A DNA stretch of 64,000 nt from Amaranthus tricolor. Its lineage: Eukaryota; Streptophyta; Magnoliopsida; Caryophyllales; Amaranthaceae. Every line of letters begins with the position of its first letter. Positions within the stretch are counted from its first letter, which is position 1. The position numbers and the translations under genes are program-made. The notes beneath the pieces were generated by a model. The model saw only the letters and a program-made list of their open reading frames with translations. It was not told the origin of the DNA and ran no database searches. The DNA is taken from assembly GCF_026212465.1 (NCBI RefSeq), contig NC_080057.1, positions 20,886,606-20,950,605 of the forward strand. Reading direction: 5' to 3'. Below are positions 22,601-34,301 of the stretch, piece after piece.

Positions 22601-25600
22601 TCTATCTCGATCCTCTAGATAAAGTACTAGTGTACTGCATACTACATTGTAATAACAAATTTAATATTCAAACTACAAAAGAAGTCATATGTGAATGTGA
22701 CCTAATTTCCGGAAACTGAGAAACTATAAGTTAACACTAATAAGCAATGAGCCTATGACAAAGCAAGTACATAGTTATATCTTTTGAACTTTAAGAAGCT
22801 ATCAGTCCATCAAAAGCCAAACAATTTGAAGCAAAGCAAAATCTATTACGAGTTACGATCTAAAAGGGACAACATAAGCACAAAAATGCTGAATTACCTT
22901 CCATATCATTTGACGCAGCGACAACAAAGGGCTTATTAATGTCAACCTTCTCTAAGTCAGAGGATGGTCTTCGTATTCTTCTCTTAAATATGAAAAACCC
23001 GACTATTATTATAACCACAAGAATAGCTATTATTATTCCAACAATAGCACCAGCACTGACACCAGATTTTCCACTCCCGGAGTTTGAATCAGAATTTCCA
23101 CGATTTCCAGATCTGTGACGATTGCTTCGTGATCCAGGTGGAGCAGGGGGTGCAGGTCCTGAGCTCCACGAGTTACCATCCTTCCTGTAAGGAACAAAAG
23201 AACAGTATAAAGAGTGAACAAAATTTCCACTCGGAAGGATCCAAAACATAAGGTTAAACCCATCAATTCTTACTGTATATTAATGCCTTGTAACTGCCTT
23301 GGAACCCATCCCCTAAAATGGTTATTGGCAACATTCCTAAAAAAGAAAAATAAATCGTTAAAGATAAGAACAGAAGCAATTATACCCATCAACTATTGTT
23401 TTTACGATAGAATTACTAACAAATTTTTCAATGGCAAGTCCCCTAGAACATCAATTGTGCCTGTGAACTGGTTGTTTTGCAAGTTCCTGCATAAAATCAG
23501 CAATTTAACCAATAGAAGTAATATTAAAGATTAAAGAACATACGCATAGACAGAGCAAAGAATAGATATAGAACGGAACATTTATAAAGGATATAGAGCA
23601 CTGACAAGGTGTTCAAACTGGACAAGGAACTCATCGATGGTGGAAGATCGCCTGTGAGAGCATTGTTGGAGACATCCCTGAACAATAGATTATCAGTGAG
23701 CCGTTTTCTAACTCATTTTAAACAAGACAAGTTACATGTAGAATTTCCCGAAAAGCTCATCAATTTGAGAATACAGAAGAATGTGAAGCATCAAGCATTA
23801 TAGGAACAGTGGAAGCTAACTGAAACTTTCTGAGCTAAAAACCAATGGAGCCTCCAAATAAAGAATCAATTGAAAATAAAGAAATATCGCAATTTAAGGA
23901 TATCCTATCACCCTATTAACATATATAATAATTTAGCCAAATACATTTATCGACAACATGAGGACGTAGTAGATAACTCACATTGTGGAGAGTTTAGTAA
24001 GTAGTGTAAAATCGACATTCAGCTGCCCGTTAAATTGATTCTGGCTGAGGTCTCTATTGTCAAGCACGGAAAAATAATTAGATTGGGTTGTCATTGAATA
24101 ATATATCAAGTAGAATTGTCGTCAAAGGGCAACCAACTTACAGATGCTCTAGAGATTTCATAATAGAAATTGAATAAGGTACAGCTCCATTGAAGTTACA
24201 ACCAGCAAGATTTCTGCACATGTAATAACAGCTTAAGAATGTCCGAAACAAAAAAATAAAATAAAAATGTTGAATCACTAATACTTCTTAGACTAATGAA
24301 TTAAGACATTAATTTTTGTAATGGCGTTCATTAGATCAGCATCATTAAGTTAATGAAAAGCATGAGTCAAATTAATGGAGCATACAGTCGCTGCAGATTT
24401 GGAGGAAGGTTATAAGGTACTGCGCCTCCGAAATTGTTATGGCTTATGTCGCTGCAAACGATATCACGGATTACAGAAGTGTGAGATAACAAACTTAAGA
24501 CAAAAAAGTTTTAAACAGGCAAAGAGATGTTAGTATTACAATTCAGTCAGGGCTTTTAAACTGTCAAGCTGGTAACCTATTGAGCCGGTGAGTCCAAGAT
24601 TAGATAATTTTCTGCGCACAAGATTTGAATAAAGCAAAAATAAGACACAAAGCTTTCATAAACGAAAATCAAAAAGAAAAATGCATAAAATGAAGGCTTA
24701 CAATTCTGTTACCCTTGAACCCGAACAAGCAACACCTTTCCACGACTGACCACATGGATCACCACCACCAGCAGTCCACCCAGTGAGCTGTGAAGGTGAA
24801 TGCATGCTACTAAACATAACATTGAGGGCAGAAACTACAAAATGATGAGAAAATCCGAGTCAAACTATGACATAACTACAGAGAAACAGCTATAAGCTCC
24901 CGTTTTCGGGCCGAGGGTCTTACTTGCCACAACCCCCTTATCTCAATTGGTAAGGGTATAGTCCGACAGTCATCCAACCCTCCCAGACCCTAATCATAGC
25001 TTTTATGAGCGAGAACAAGATATATTGGGCATGATAATGTTAGGCTTCCAAAATAGGCAATATGAAATCACATAATTTTATCCACGATGATGTCACAACC
25101 ATTAGCTTACTTAAAATGATTATACTCAGGCAAAGCCCAACAGATTATAATTATAATAATAAAAATCCACAAAATAAATAAAGTCATCCATGTTTTCCCT
25201 TCATTCATAAAGATCTAGTAAATAATTATCAAGCACAACCACCCATCAAAAAACCATCATAAAAAGGGTCTACTACTATACAAGTAAACAATCCTTTATT
25301 GAAATGGTAAAACAACTCCATAAATGACAACAGCCTCAATGTAGTTGATTTTGGCAGTGGGAAAATCGGATAGAAAGATCTAGAAGAAACTTATTTAGCC
25401 ACATCCCATAAGCACCCATTGGTAAACATCAAAGCTTATCATCATCATCAATACAAGAACACCCTTCATTTACTATATCAATCAGAACAATCAACTCAAC
25501 ATTAATATGACACTTGATTCATTCCAAATGAAGAAGCAAAACAAAATTACATGATCAAACTAAAACCAATACACCTATCATCAATACCAAAAACAGCAAA

Positions 25601-25846
25601 GATTCAAACATTATGCTTGTGGGTGGAAATTATCAAACTAAAAGTGAAAATTTCATAAACCCACAAATCAATGAAATCCAAAAACAGAAATAAAAAATAC
25701 CCACAAGTGTAAAATCTAAAAAAAATAAAAACATAAAGGAGCAAACTTTATTAATGCTAACCATCTGATTGATCTGTTTGACCATTAATGAAGCTTGGAG
25801 TTAATACCAAAATGCTGATTATTAGGAGCCTCCAAAGCTCCATCAT
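16617..25846 (-). CDS. SRF7: STRUBBELIG-receptor family LRR receptor-like kinase, SRF6/7 type
   Basis: This is a cell-surface LRR receptor-like protein; the family acts in tissue patterning and cell-wall or defence signalling. Sixteen exons on the minus strand: 25846-25762, 24834-24702, 24611-24540, 24451-24386, 24213-24142, 24053-23982, 23677-23606, 23486-23421, 23336-23274, 23184-22898, 21476-21175, 20327-20059, 19065-18933, 18369-18245, 18152-17996, 16760-16617. They sum to 705 aa. A signal peptide ends near residue 22. Cys-bounded N-terminal region and about six LRRs follow, mostly on 63-72 nt exons, then a Pro-rich stretch (~243-250) and a membrane span (~278-300, [20 protein letters not shown]). 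The kinase-like domain has [11 protein letters not shown], the invariant-type Lys at ~435, HQN instead of HRD (~532-534), DCG instead of DFG (~552-554), APE and the [23 protein letters not shown] blocks of SRF6/7. SRF6 versus SRF7 cannot be separated by eye. Confidence 0.95.
18555..18777 (+). repeat. Possible truncated LINE 3' end in SRF intron 14-13
   Basis: T-rich text with two similar CTCCCTGGGGTTT/CTCTTTGGGGTTT phrases ends in TATATATTCTCACTTTCC and a short A-run. This resembles the 3' ends of plant L1-type LINEs. It lies in an intron antisense to SRF. The call is tentative. Confidence 0.3.
18858..18880 (+). repeat. Poly(C) tract, 23 bases
   Basis: An uninterrupted run of 23 C (G on the SRF sense strand) lies 53 bp beyond the donor of SRF exon 13, inside the intron. 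Such runs are rare in a genome this AT-rich and are prone to length change or assembly error. Confidence 0.95.
19184..19393. repeat. AATCAGTT-rich MITE-like repeat in an SRF intron
   Basis: A string of degenerate AATCAGTT/AATTAGTA words lies between AGGCCAGTTCA at the left and GTTGAACTAAACAAGGCC at the right, which are partly inverted copies of each other. This suggests a decayed short transposon. No target duplication could be read. Confidence 0.35.
21569..21770. mobile_element. Degenerate member of the AAACAAGGCCGCAT repeat family
   Basis: It contains TGCAAAAACAAGGCCGCATTGCAT and later GGGATATCTCATG, ACGATAACCGCAT and TTACCGCATCACTG, in the same order as the copy at 55930-56096. It lies in the SRF intron between exons 10 and 11. 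Confidence 0.5.
21915..22082. mobile_element. hAT-like MITE family A, 168 bp, in SRF intron
   Basis: The element starts CAGGGCCGGTCCTAGG and ends CTTAGGGCCGGCCCTG, inverted repeats of the hAT CAGGG type. Flanking octamers TTTATAAC (21907-21914) and TTTACAAC (22083-22090) match at 7 of 8 positions, the size of a hAT target duplication. A related copy in opposite orientation begins at 63862. Confidence 0.8.
24900..25045 (+). repeat. RTE-type LINE/SINE 3' tail, second copy
   Basis: It shares GGGCCGAGGGTCTTACTTG, CCCTCCCAGACCCTAATCAT and TATTGGGCATGATAATG with the copy near 1555-1722. It lies in intron 1 of SRF, antisense to that gene. Confidence 0.55.
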
Positions 25847-27073
25847 CTTAACTCTTTCTCTCTCCTCTTTCTAGGAATTCTCTCTCTATCCACCTGTTTC
25901 TCATACAGAATGAAGACTAAAACAAACAAACAGTGATGGCCTGCTCTATTTTTTTTATAAAAATTAGCAATTCATATTTGTTGGATTTGTCCCCATAATT
26001 AATTTAGTATTATTTTTTTATTTTGTTTGTAATTTCTGACCGACGGATAGATTTACAGCATATAGAAGAGTCTATACTGGATTACTGTGTGTGTAAATGA
26101 AAGTGTATGGTATTTGTATATACCCGTGTTTATTGTAATAAAGCTGGCAGGCATGATCAAGTATAAGAATCCCAAGCCACAAAAAGTCATCCTTTTTTTT
26201 TTAATTATTTTTGTCTTTTTTTTGGATTGTTATTGATACAAACTAACTTCTTCTCTTTGAATTTATAATATTAGTATAAAATTAGACATTTAAAGGTAAG
26301 AAATGACACTGATAATTAGATTATCTTGATTGGATTGATTACAAGTGGTAGATATTATGTCGATAAGAATTAAAGAAAATGATAATAATATTATCTAATA
26401 TAAAAATGGTGCAAAAAGATAGATCAAAATAGAATTGTTGCTAAAACCATCTAATTCGAGAAGTAATGCTCTATCAACAAAACATTACCCAATCTAGTTT
26501 TTAAGATTATTTTTTGTATATAATAATTCTATGACTTTGTAAGTTGATACTCTATTAAGGAGTTACTCTTATTATAAATCATCTTTTAATGAGACTATCT
26601 CAAAATAAAGATTTTCTATATTGATAATTGTATTGATTATGATATTGAACTCATGTATAGGGAACATCTTACGATAAAACTGTCTCACACAAGAATTTGT
26701 GATTAATGAAAATATGGCAATTACTTGAAGATCTAATTTTATAATTTTTTTAAGTGTTTTTATATATAAAAAAATTGATTTAATATAATCTTTTTTGTTC
26801 ATTTTTATGTGAAGAAAATATATAGTATTTTTCATAATTATATATATTTCAATGATAAAAAGAGTTGAATGATGAATTAAAAGCTAGATGAAAGTTGTTG
26901 GATCATAGATACATAAAACAAAAAAAAGCATAAATCAAAATTTCCCAAATTGGGTACAAGAATCAAATTGGATAACATTTCCTCATTGTTTTATGTAGTA
27001 GTAGTCTAGATAGTACCATTGTCTAATTTTGTTGATAAAAGTACATGATTTCAAAAATGTATGGGAATAACGT

Positions 27074-27222
27074 ATTTATAAGGGTTTAATTTTTAGAAAG
27101 TTGAAAAAAAAGCCAAATATTTTTTTATCTTATTTATTTTGCAACAACTAATTTATAAGGGTTTAATTTTTAGAAAGTTGAAAAAAAAGCCAAACATTCT
27201 TTTATCTTATTTATTTTGCTAT
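27074..27222. repeat. Two-copy tandem duplication, period 77 bp
   Basis: ATTTATAAGGGTTTAATTT begins at 27074 and again at 27151. The copies are nearly identical through TTATCTTATTTATTTTGC, which implies a recent local duplication. Confidence 0.9.
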
Positions 27223-27521
27223 ATGTGTATCTTTATTGATATTAGCAGTGATATTTATTAACACCGGACTTTCGACATACATATTTATGCAATATTAACT
27301 TTTATTACATTGTTATCTATGTAATTTTGCCTTTTATTTATTGTTAGAAGATAATCTAGAAAATTGTATTCCAAGAAAATAAAATATATAAAGTAAGAGT
27401 TATTTAGAGAAATGTAAATGAAAGGAACTAAAAATAGTTGGCAACAAATACACTGACCTAGCAAGTTTATAAATACAATTTAAAATGCGTGTAAAATTGT
27501 GTGTTCATAAAAAAGTAAGAA

Positions 27522-27685
27522 TGTGAGTGTACACCAAAAATAAGAAACTAGTGAGACATGAGCTCACAAAATTAAAATTTTAGTATGTATAGGTGAGAAA
27601 TGATGTGAGTGTACACCAAAAATAAGAAATTAGTGAGATACGAGCTCACAAAATTAAAATGTTAGTATGTATAGGTGAGAAATAA
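27522..27685. repeat. Two-copy tandem duplication, period 82 bp
   Basis: TGTGAGTGTACACCAAAAAT starts at 27522 and at 27604, and the units match through TATAGGTGAGAAAT. Only a few substitutions separate them. Confidence 0.9.
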
Positions 27686-30238
27686 GTATTCCACACAAAT
27701 ATAAATGTACAATGTCATGTATTTAAATTTTTTAATTATATAAATGCTACTTTGGGTCCAATACAAATTTTGTGTGCGCCCAAAGCTTCTATTCATTATA
27801 ATATACTGGTTTATAATTCGACACAATTAAACCTACTAATTAATGTTTTATTATTTCAAAAATAAACCTATAAAAAGTGTTATTATTGCTAATTCTTCTA
27901 ATTAACAGTGAATTTATTTTAAAGGAATAAATAAGTAAGCAAAATTTTGTAGGGAAAATAAGGAAGGGTTTGTTGGGAGACAAGTGGGATACTTTTCTTA
28001 CTCAATAATCACCTTCTTTTACTTCACTTAAATTCTTTTGGTTTGTTGCCTTTTAAGATTACATCTGGTCATCTCCTACTATTCACGATGATATTTTTTA
28101 GTTTATGTATGTTGGCTTCTTCACTTTTGCAAGCAAGCATATACTAGCCAAAATACTTATTAATATCCTCTTTATTACTTTTTTTTCACCTTATTTTGTA
28201 TGAGACCGTCTCAATATAAGACGAGCAGGCCTATATGATTAACTTATTTTTCTAACTGATCACTTTAATACACTAAATGTATATGAATCAGTCCAAGAGA
28301 GATCTCACTATGAGACAATCTCATTTAAAAAAATTTCTAAATTTATTATATAGTTTTGTGTTGAGTAAGACAAACTATTTAAAATACAGTTAAATAAAGA
28401 GATATTAAGACTATGTTCAGCACAAAATAGTTGTGAATATGAGAAAGACACACCAAGACTGAGGGAGGCTCGGCCCTACAATCAAACATACGATTTGTTG
28501 CATTTTTAGCTCATTTCTTATTAATAATTTATAATATACTCAAATTATAACTTGTTTATATAATTATTTTGCTAGGTGATTCAAATAATAACACCTAGCC
28601 AAATACCTAATAAATTTCTATTTATTGTTAGAATTCCATTTTGATGTTAAAAAATCAATTAAATATTATTTTAAACTACAAAATATAAATGAAAAATAAA
28701 TTAATTTGATTTGTGCTGCCTATTGGGGAAAAATGGAATCAAACACCAAACTGTGACCCCTTACCCTCCTAAAAATAATATGTGGTTTTAGTTCACTAAT
28801 CTCCGTTAATTTGGTTAATATTTGATGATTAGTTAAATAAAGTCAAATCTGTTCGGTAAACTGTTAGCATAAATCAAATTATAAGTTAATCATTTCATCT
28901 CCTTTAAATAAGAATCTCATGGATCGGACACCACTTATTTCATTTGTTAGGGGTTATAAATATTATTATTATTATTATTATTATTACAAATTACAATACA
29001 ATTATTTATAAGACTCGAATTTTACCGGGTATGATATCATATACTTTTATGTATTTTTCTAATATAGGATAAGTTGAGAAAGGAAAGGGAAACAAAGAGA
29101 ATATATCGAACTTAAATTTCTTCTAAATAAATCAATATTACATGCTCTAACTTAAATAAAATTATATTTTAATACTTTTACTTGTCTACTAATATACTTC
29201 TATAATTCATGATGATTAATAAAAATTCTTATGCTAAAATTTTGAGGGATAAGTAGAATTTTTACTAGAATTTATAGGCATTCATGAAATACATTGATTT
29301 ACTTCATAAGGTCGGGGATAAAGCCAAAAATAAATATTAAGAGAATAAAAGATATATTTTTAAGTTAAATTGTTATTAAAGAAATTATTATACGTGATCA
29401 GAATGGTTAGTAAGGGGTTTGGTGGGCACATATCATATGTGATTAATTGACTACTTATGATAATGATACATAATGATACAGCTCATTACCAATTAATTTA
29501 TAAGAAAATGCAAAATACATTCCTAATACCATTATTGTCTAATATTTTTCGCATTCTAATTAGATGTCCCATTTAATAATGCACTAATTTAAAAAAAAAA
29601 AAAAAAAACAGAAAAAGATCACATAGAAGAAGATAATAGGAGAAAAATAAAAAAAAATTATAATTTCATAGCAATTATATAAATAGTTATACTTTATAAA
29701 ATATAAAAAATAAAATAATTATCAAATAAAAAAATAAATTATTTTATAAATATGTGACGATATATTATTCAAGCTAGCTAGTAGCTAGCTACCTTACGCG
29801 GAAACATATGTTCAACACTGCTCTATATTATTTTCAATGGGACAACATATTTGATGTTTACATGTAGTAGGTCATTGCCTTTTTTTGTTGATTAATTAAA
29901 TAAAAAGATTGCTTAAAGAACCTTCTAATAATAATTAACTATGACAAATAAACATTTGAAGATAAATCATTGGAAGATACTTGTATGTTAGCTAAGGTGA
30001 TGTATTAATATTTTGTAATAATATAATAATTCTACTTTATTTGTGACTCAGCTTAAATTAGTTTGACTTAAATTTAAAATATTGTTAGAAGTTACCTGTA
30101 AAAATAGGATTTTTGTTAAAAAATACTTTGAAAATTTGTTTGTCAATAGTTATCAAGAAAAGTTATTTCTTTATTAATGACTACCAGTTAACAATAGATA
30201 TTCAAATTTCTATTATAGGTGTTGCATGAGTCACATGC

Positions 30239-33200
30239 TATAAAAGATTTATTTTTAAACTTCTTTTAATCTTAGCTTAAATAGCCTTGAGTATGGATTA
30301 GTGCTAGTAACTTATCTAGTTACTTATCCGTAAGTGCCAAATATAATGAGAGTTTAATTTTTTTTTTAAACTTTTAAGTTTGAATAAACCAAGTCGTGTT
30401 TTGTTTAATGTTATTATTATACTAAAGTAAAGATTTTCAATGTACTTAGTTCTATTAAAGTTTATTTGATTTACTAAAACAACATTAATTTCCTTCTAAA
30501 CTTGGTTGATTTGATAAACATATTAATTTCGTTTCTTATGATAAAACTTTATAGTAATTGCAAATAATTTAATAAACTATGTTAATAAAAGCTTATTTTA
30601 AGTGATTTAATAAAAGTAGTTATTTTGAATATAAAGAAAATATATTTATCTAATTACAATATATTATGAAAGAAAAGGTTATTTTTAATGATATTATAGT
30701 TATTTGGTATTTAAAAATAAGTTTTGGTTATGGTTTTATATTGTTTTCAAATAAAAGTATACTATTTCCTAAAAACAAGTATTTCAGAATTTTTTCTCAA
30801 AACTATTATCTTACTTCTAAAATTATTTAAAAATAGTAAATGAGTATATTTTGACCTCATCTTTTACTATATCATCCACATACATGTTATTGAAGATACC
30901 AAACCATTAGATTGAGGCAGCTTGTGGTATAATTAAAGAAAAGAGTGTAGATTTGTACAAAGGTCAGGTTCAGTGATAATTTTGCAAGTCTGAAAGATAC
31001 CCTAATTTACCTAAACTATACCATATATAATTGAGTGATACCATTTGGAAACTTTTCCTAACACTCTAAGCTTTCTGTAGGTACTTTATACGCCCTTATA
31101 TCCCTTCAGAAATGAGAGATTCATTTCCTTCTTTTAGCCCTTCATCTCAACAGTTTCTGGCAGCTTATACACCTTCAAAAAATCATCCTTTTTCTCCCAA
31201 ATTCTCTTAATAAGGGCCTCATATTTTTATACTATAATACTGTAGACATCCTAAGCTTTCCATTGATACCTCACACGCACATATACAAGCTCTATAAGTC
31301 CCTCATCCTCAAGCAAACATTTACAATTTGTTGTTCTTTTTTGGTCATTTGTATACATAAATACAATTTGAAGTGTTTACCCATTTTTCTCTTCATACAT
31401 GTATAAATAAACCTTATAGTGATTTTACACACAAAATTCTTCACATTTTAGACCCAAGAATTGCATCAATTAGAGTATGAAAGGTTATGTTGCCCTCAAA
31501 CATTTTGGACAACTATGAGTAATCCAATTTCAAACACCTTTTGTTTTGTGGATTCGACCACCTTCTACTAATTTTAACACTATAGTTTCTTCTTAAGAAA
31601 TATGGATCTTGGAGTTGTGAGCAATTAGACACTTGAATCATTGGATTTGGAGTTCGAAACTAGAGGTTATGAGCATTTTAGTAAGACATGCCGAAAAGGG
31701 ACTTATGATGGTGAGAGATTTGGACTTTAAGTTGAATGTGTATTTTATAATTGGAGTTAGAGATAAAGATAGAAAATAATTTTATCATTTTCTAAGTCAA
31801 AACCATCAACTTTTGTAAGGTTCTAGTATTTTTATTTTGGGAGCTTGGATTATTATTCTTGAAATCTGGAAGATTAATCTTGGAGCTTATGTTTTCTTAT
31901 TTTGGAGTTTTTATTTCTTATTATTCTCTTGCATCCTTAGTGTCTTATGGTATACACTTCTTAATCTTCTTACTATGTGACATGTATATTATATTTACTT
32001 GAAAACGCGAAACATATGACAATACGTTAGATTGATTTAATTTATATCTTGCATGTTGACTTAAAGTAAGAATAACACATTTTTGTATTCAAAGTAAAAA
32101 TAAAGTGTTTATTATAAGTTTAAGTATATGCATGTTATAAATTGAAAATTTATGATATTTTATATATATTAATGTTAAAAATGTTATTCATATGTTTATA
32201 TTATAAATTTTCAAGTATTGCGATTATTACCCGAAATCAGTATTAAATTAAAGTCACAAAAAAAATATATAAATCTAAAATTTTCCCATTTATATGATAT
32301 TAATGATGGATATATGTTTTATTATGTGTATTTTTACTTTAGTATTCATGCATGTAAATTTTATGAATTTCTATATGTAAAAATGCGTAAAAATGATGTT
32401 TTGAGGTGTTTTTGTGAAGTTATTGTTGTGAATGAATTTTGGGTGAGCTTAGTAACTTTAGGAATGTATTTTTATATGAACTCCACAGTAGATAAATGTT
32501 AGAAAATCATTTAGGTTTATTTCCTTAAAGTTATTTCATTAAAATGGTTATTAATGGAATTTTAACTAATAAAATATTTTCTAATATATTAATGGGGGTT
32601 AAATATAATATTAATGGATAAAATGGTTTATAAAATCATGTTATTATTTTTCGTACAATTTTGGACCAGAATATAAACTTTTGGTAAGTATTTTACTACT
32701 TACCGATAAAACGTAAAATGTTAAAATATAAAATAATTACTAAATGAAGTTATTTCGAGCTATAATTTTTATGAGATTCTTATATGGGTAGTAGGTTTAT
32801 AATTTGATTATTGGATAATTTATATGACCATCTATGGACCATTGTAAATTTTAAATAAAATGATAATTCTAAAAACGATAAAATATAAAATAAATACTAA
32901 ATAGACTATTTTGGACTTAAAAGTTTTACGAGACACTCTCTTATAGAGTAGAATCATATGAAGACCCTTTGACAAATTTTTTGTGGACATTGAGGACATT
33001 AATAATTTTATGTCGGTTTATAGGTAAATTGGCCAAACAATTTAGTTAGAATCTATAAGCTTGTTTTTCTTGAACTTTCTGGTCTAAAACTCACTTTATA
33101 TAGCTTCTTGACCTCTAATATATTTTTATAATATTTTTATTGGTTATTGTGGATTTTTAATTAATTTACATGTTTAATCAATGGAAACTCCTTATTAAAT

Positions 33201-34296
33201 ATTACGAAAAATTTTCTTAGCCTTTATAAGTTTATATGGTCTTGTAAAGAACTTATATAGCCTCCATAACCTTGTCATCCTTTTTGGAATTGTATTTATT
33301 GAGAATCTCTAATTATTGAATTATCAAATATGTTGATTTTTCCTTATAAGAATGTTGACTTGGAGTTAGACTAAACTAGGGTTGACCTATAACTATGTCA
33401 AATAGATAACGAGGAGTCTTGTTTGAACTTATGTGTACTTGGATGAATGACTCTGATCGTAAGGAAATGTCGAACCACGAATCGGCGTGTAATCTGGTGC
33501 CCGTGTTTCCCGGCACGTAGAAATGTGGGGTTAGACAGGGGGATCGAGAGAGTCCCATCCTATACAAACTCAAGCATAAAAATTGGTGGAGCGACAGCTC
33601 CCATCATAGTTAGATTTTGGAATATGTTCCTCCTCTAGCTAGACCCTTACATATATCAAAAAGTCATTACTATGTGTGTTGTGCAAATGTGATTTTGGAT
33701 CTAATTAAGTCGATCCATTGGATGAACCTTTATAGTTACCAAGTGTAGGTGACTGTAGTAAAGATATTTATTTACATTCATGTGATGAATGTGAAAAATT
33801 GTTGAAAGTATTTGAGAACTGAAAATGAGAAACGAGAAACAAGGAACTTAAAATCAAGTTTTGAAATGTACTTTACATATCTTGTAAATATATTATGATT
33901 GTCATAGTATTACATTGTTGAGGAGTTTGTACTTGGCGTTAGGCGCTGATTCTGATTCAAACGGCTATCATACGTATCATGGATGACAATATTTTGCAGG
34001 AAAGTTTACTTCAAGTTTCGATCCAGGCCACAGCATTTATTTTCTTTATCAAGGATTTAGCTGCATTTTATTTTACTTATTTGTGATTTTGATGATCATG
34101 GTGTATTTATGCCTTTATAATGGTTAGAGAAAACAATATGTGTTATTCTCTTAATCGTAATATTTTAAACTTTTGTTTTTAAATGATTTTAAATTTTAAT
34201 AGATTTTAGCAGTTTGGAATTAAAGATTTTCGCATTATTTATTATAAACATAATTATTAGTGTGATTTGTATACAGGAATTATTGCGGCTGTTACA
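30239..34296 (-). mobile_element. LTR-like insertion of ~4.06 kb, no coding domains
   Basis: Read on the minus strand it starts TGTAACAGCCGC at 34296 and ends CTTTTATA at 30239. The termini TGTAACAG and TATAAAAG are inverted copies at 6 of 8 positions, and the second would be TGTAAAAG with one G-to-A change. CATGC occurs immediately on both sides (30234-30238 and 34297-34301). The flanks together rebuild a copy of a short repeat found whole near 34790-34990, which supports an insertion at this point. Inside are a somewhat GC-richer island (33400-33640) and no convincing protein frame. It could be a very long solo LTR or a non-coding retroelement. Confidence 0.5.
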
Positions 34297-34301
34297 CATG
34301 C

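Larger units (their letters stand above)
25847..30238. other. SRF upstream region and AT-rich intergenic DNA
   Basis: The first ~80 bp carry a GAGA-rich leader of SRF on the minus strand. Beyond that I see no gene. The stretch contains two tandem duplications (listed separately), inverted TGAGAC...GTCTCA-type short repeats (about 28200-28330 and 26590-26690), an (ATT)n run near 28955-28985 and an A-run near 29590. Confidence 0.5.

Noticed and set aside
32218..32502. 94-codon frame in the LTR-like insertion
   Set aside because: AT-rich composition with Tyr/Phe/Lys-rich translation and no retroelement motif; expected by chance in such DNA.
33376..33638. Open frames on both strands in the GC-richer island
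   Set aside because: The two frames overlap on opposite strands and neither resembles gag, pol or a cellular protein; probably LTR sequence.
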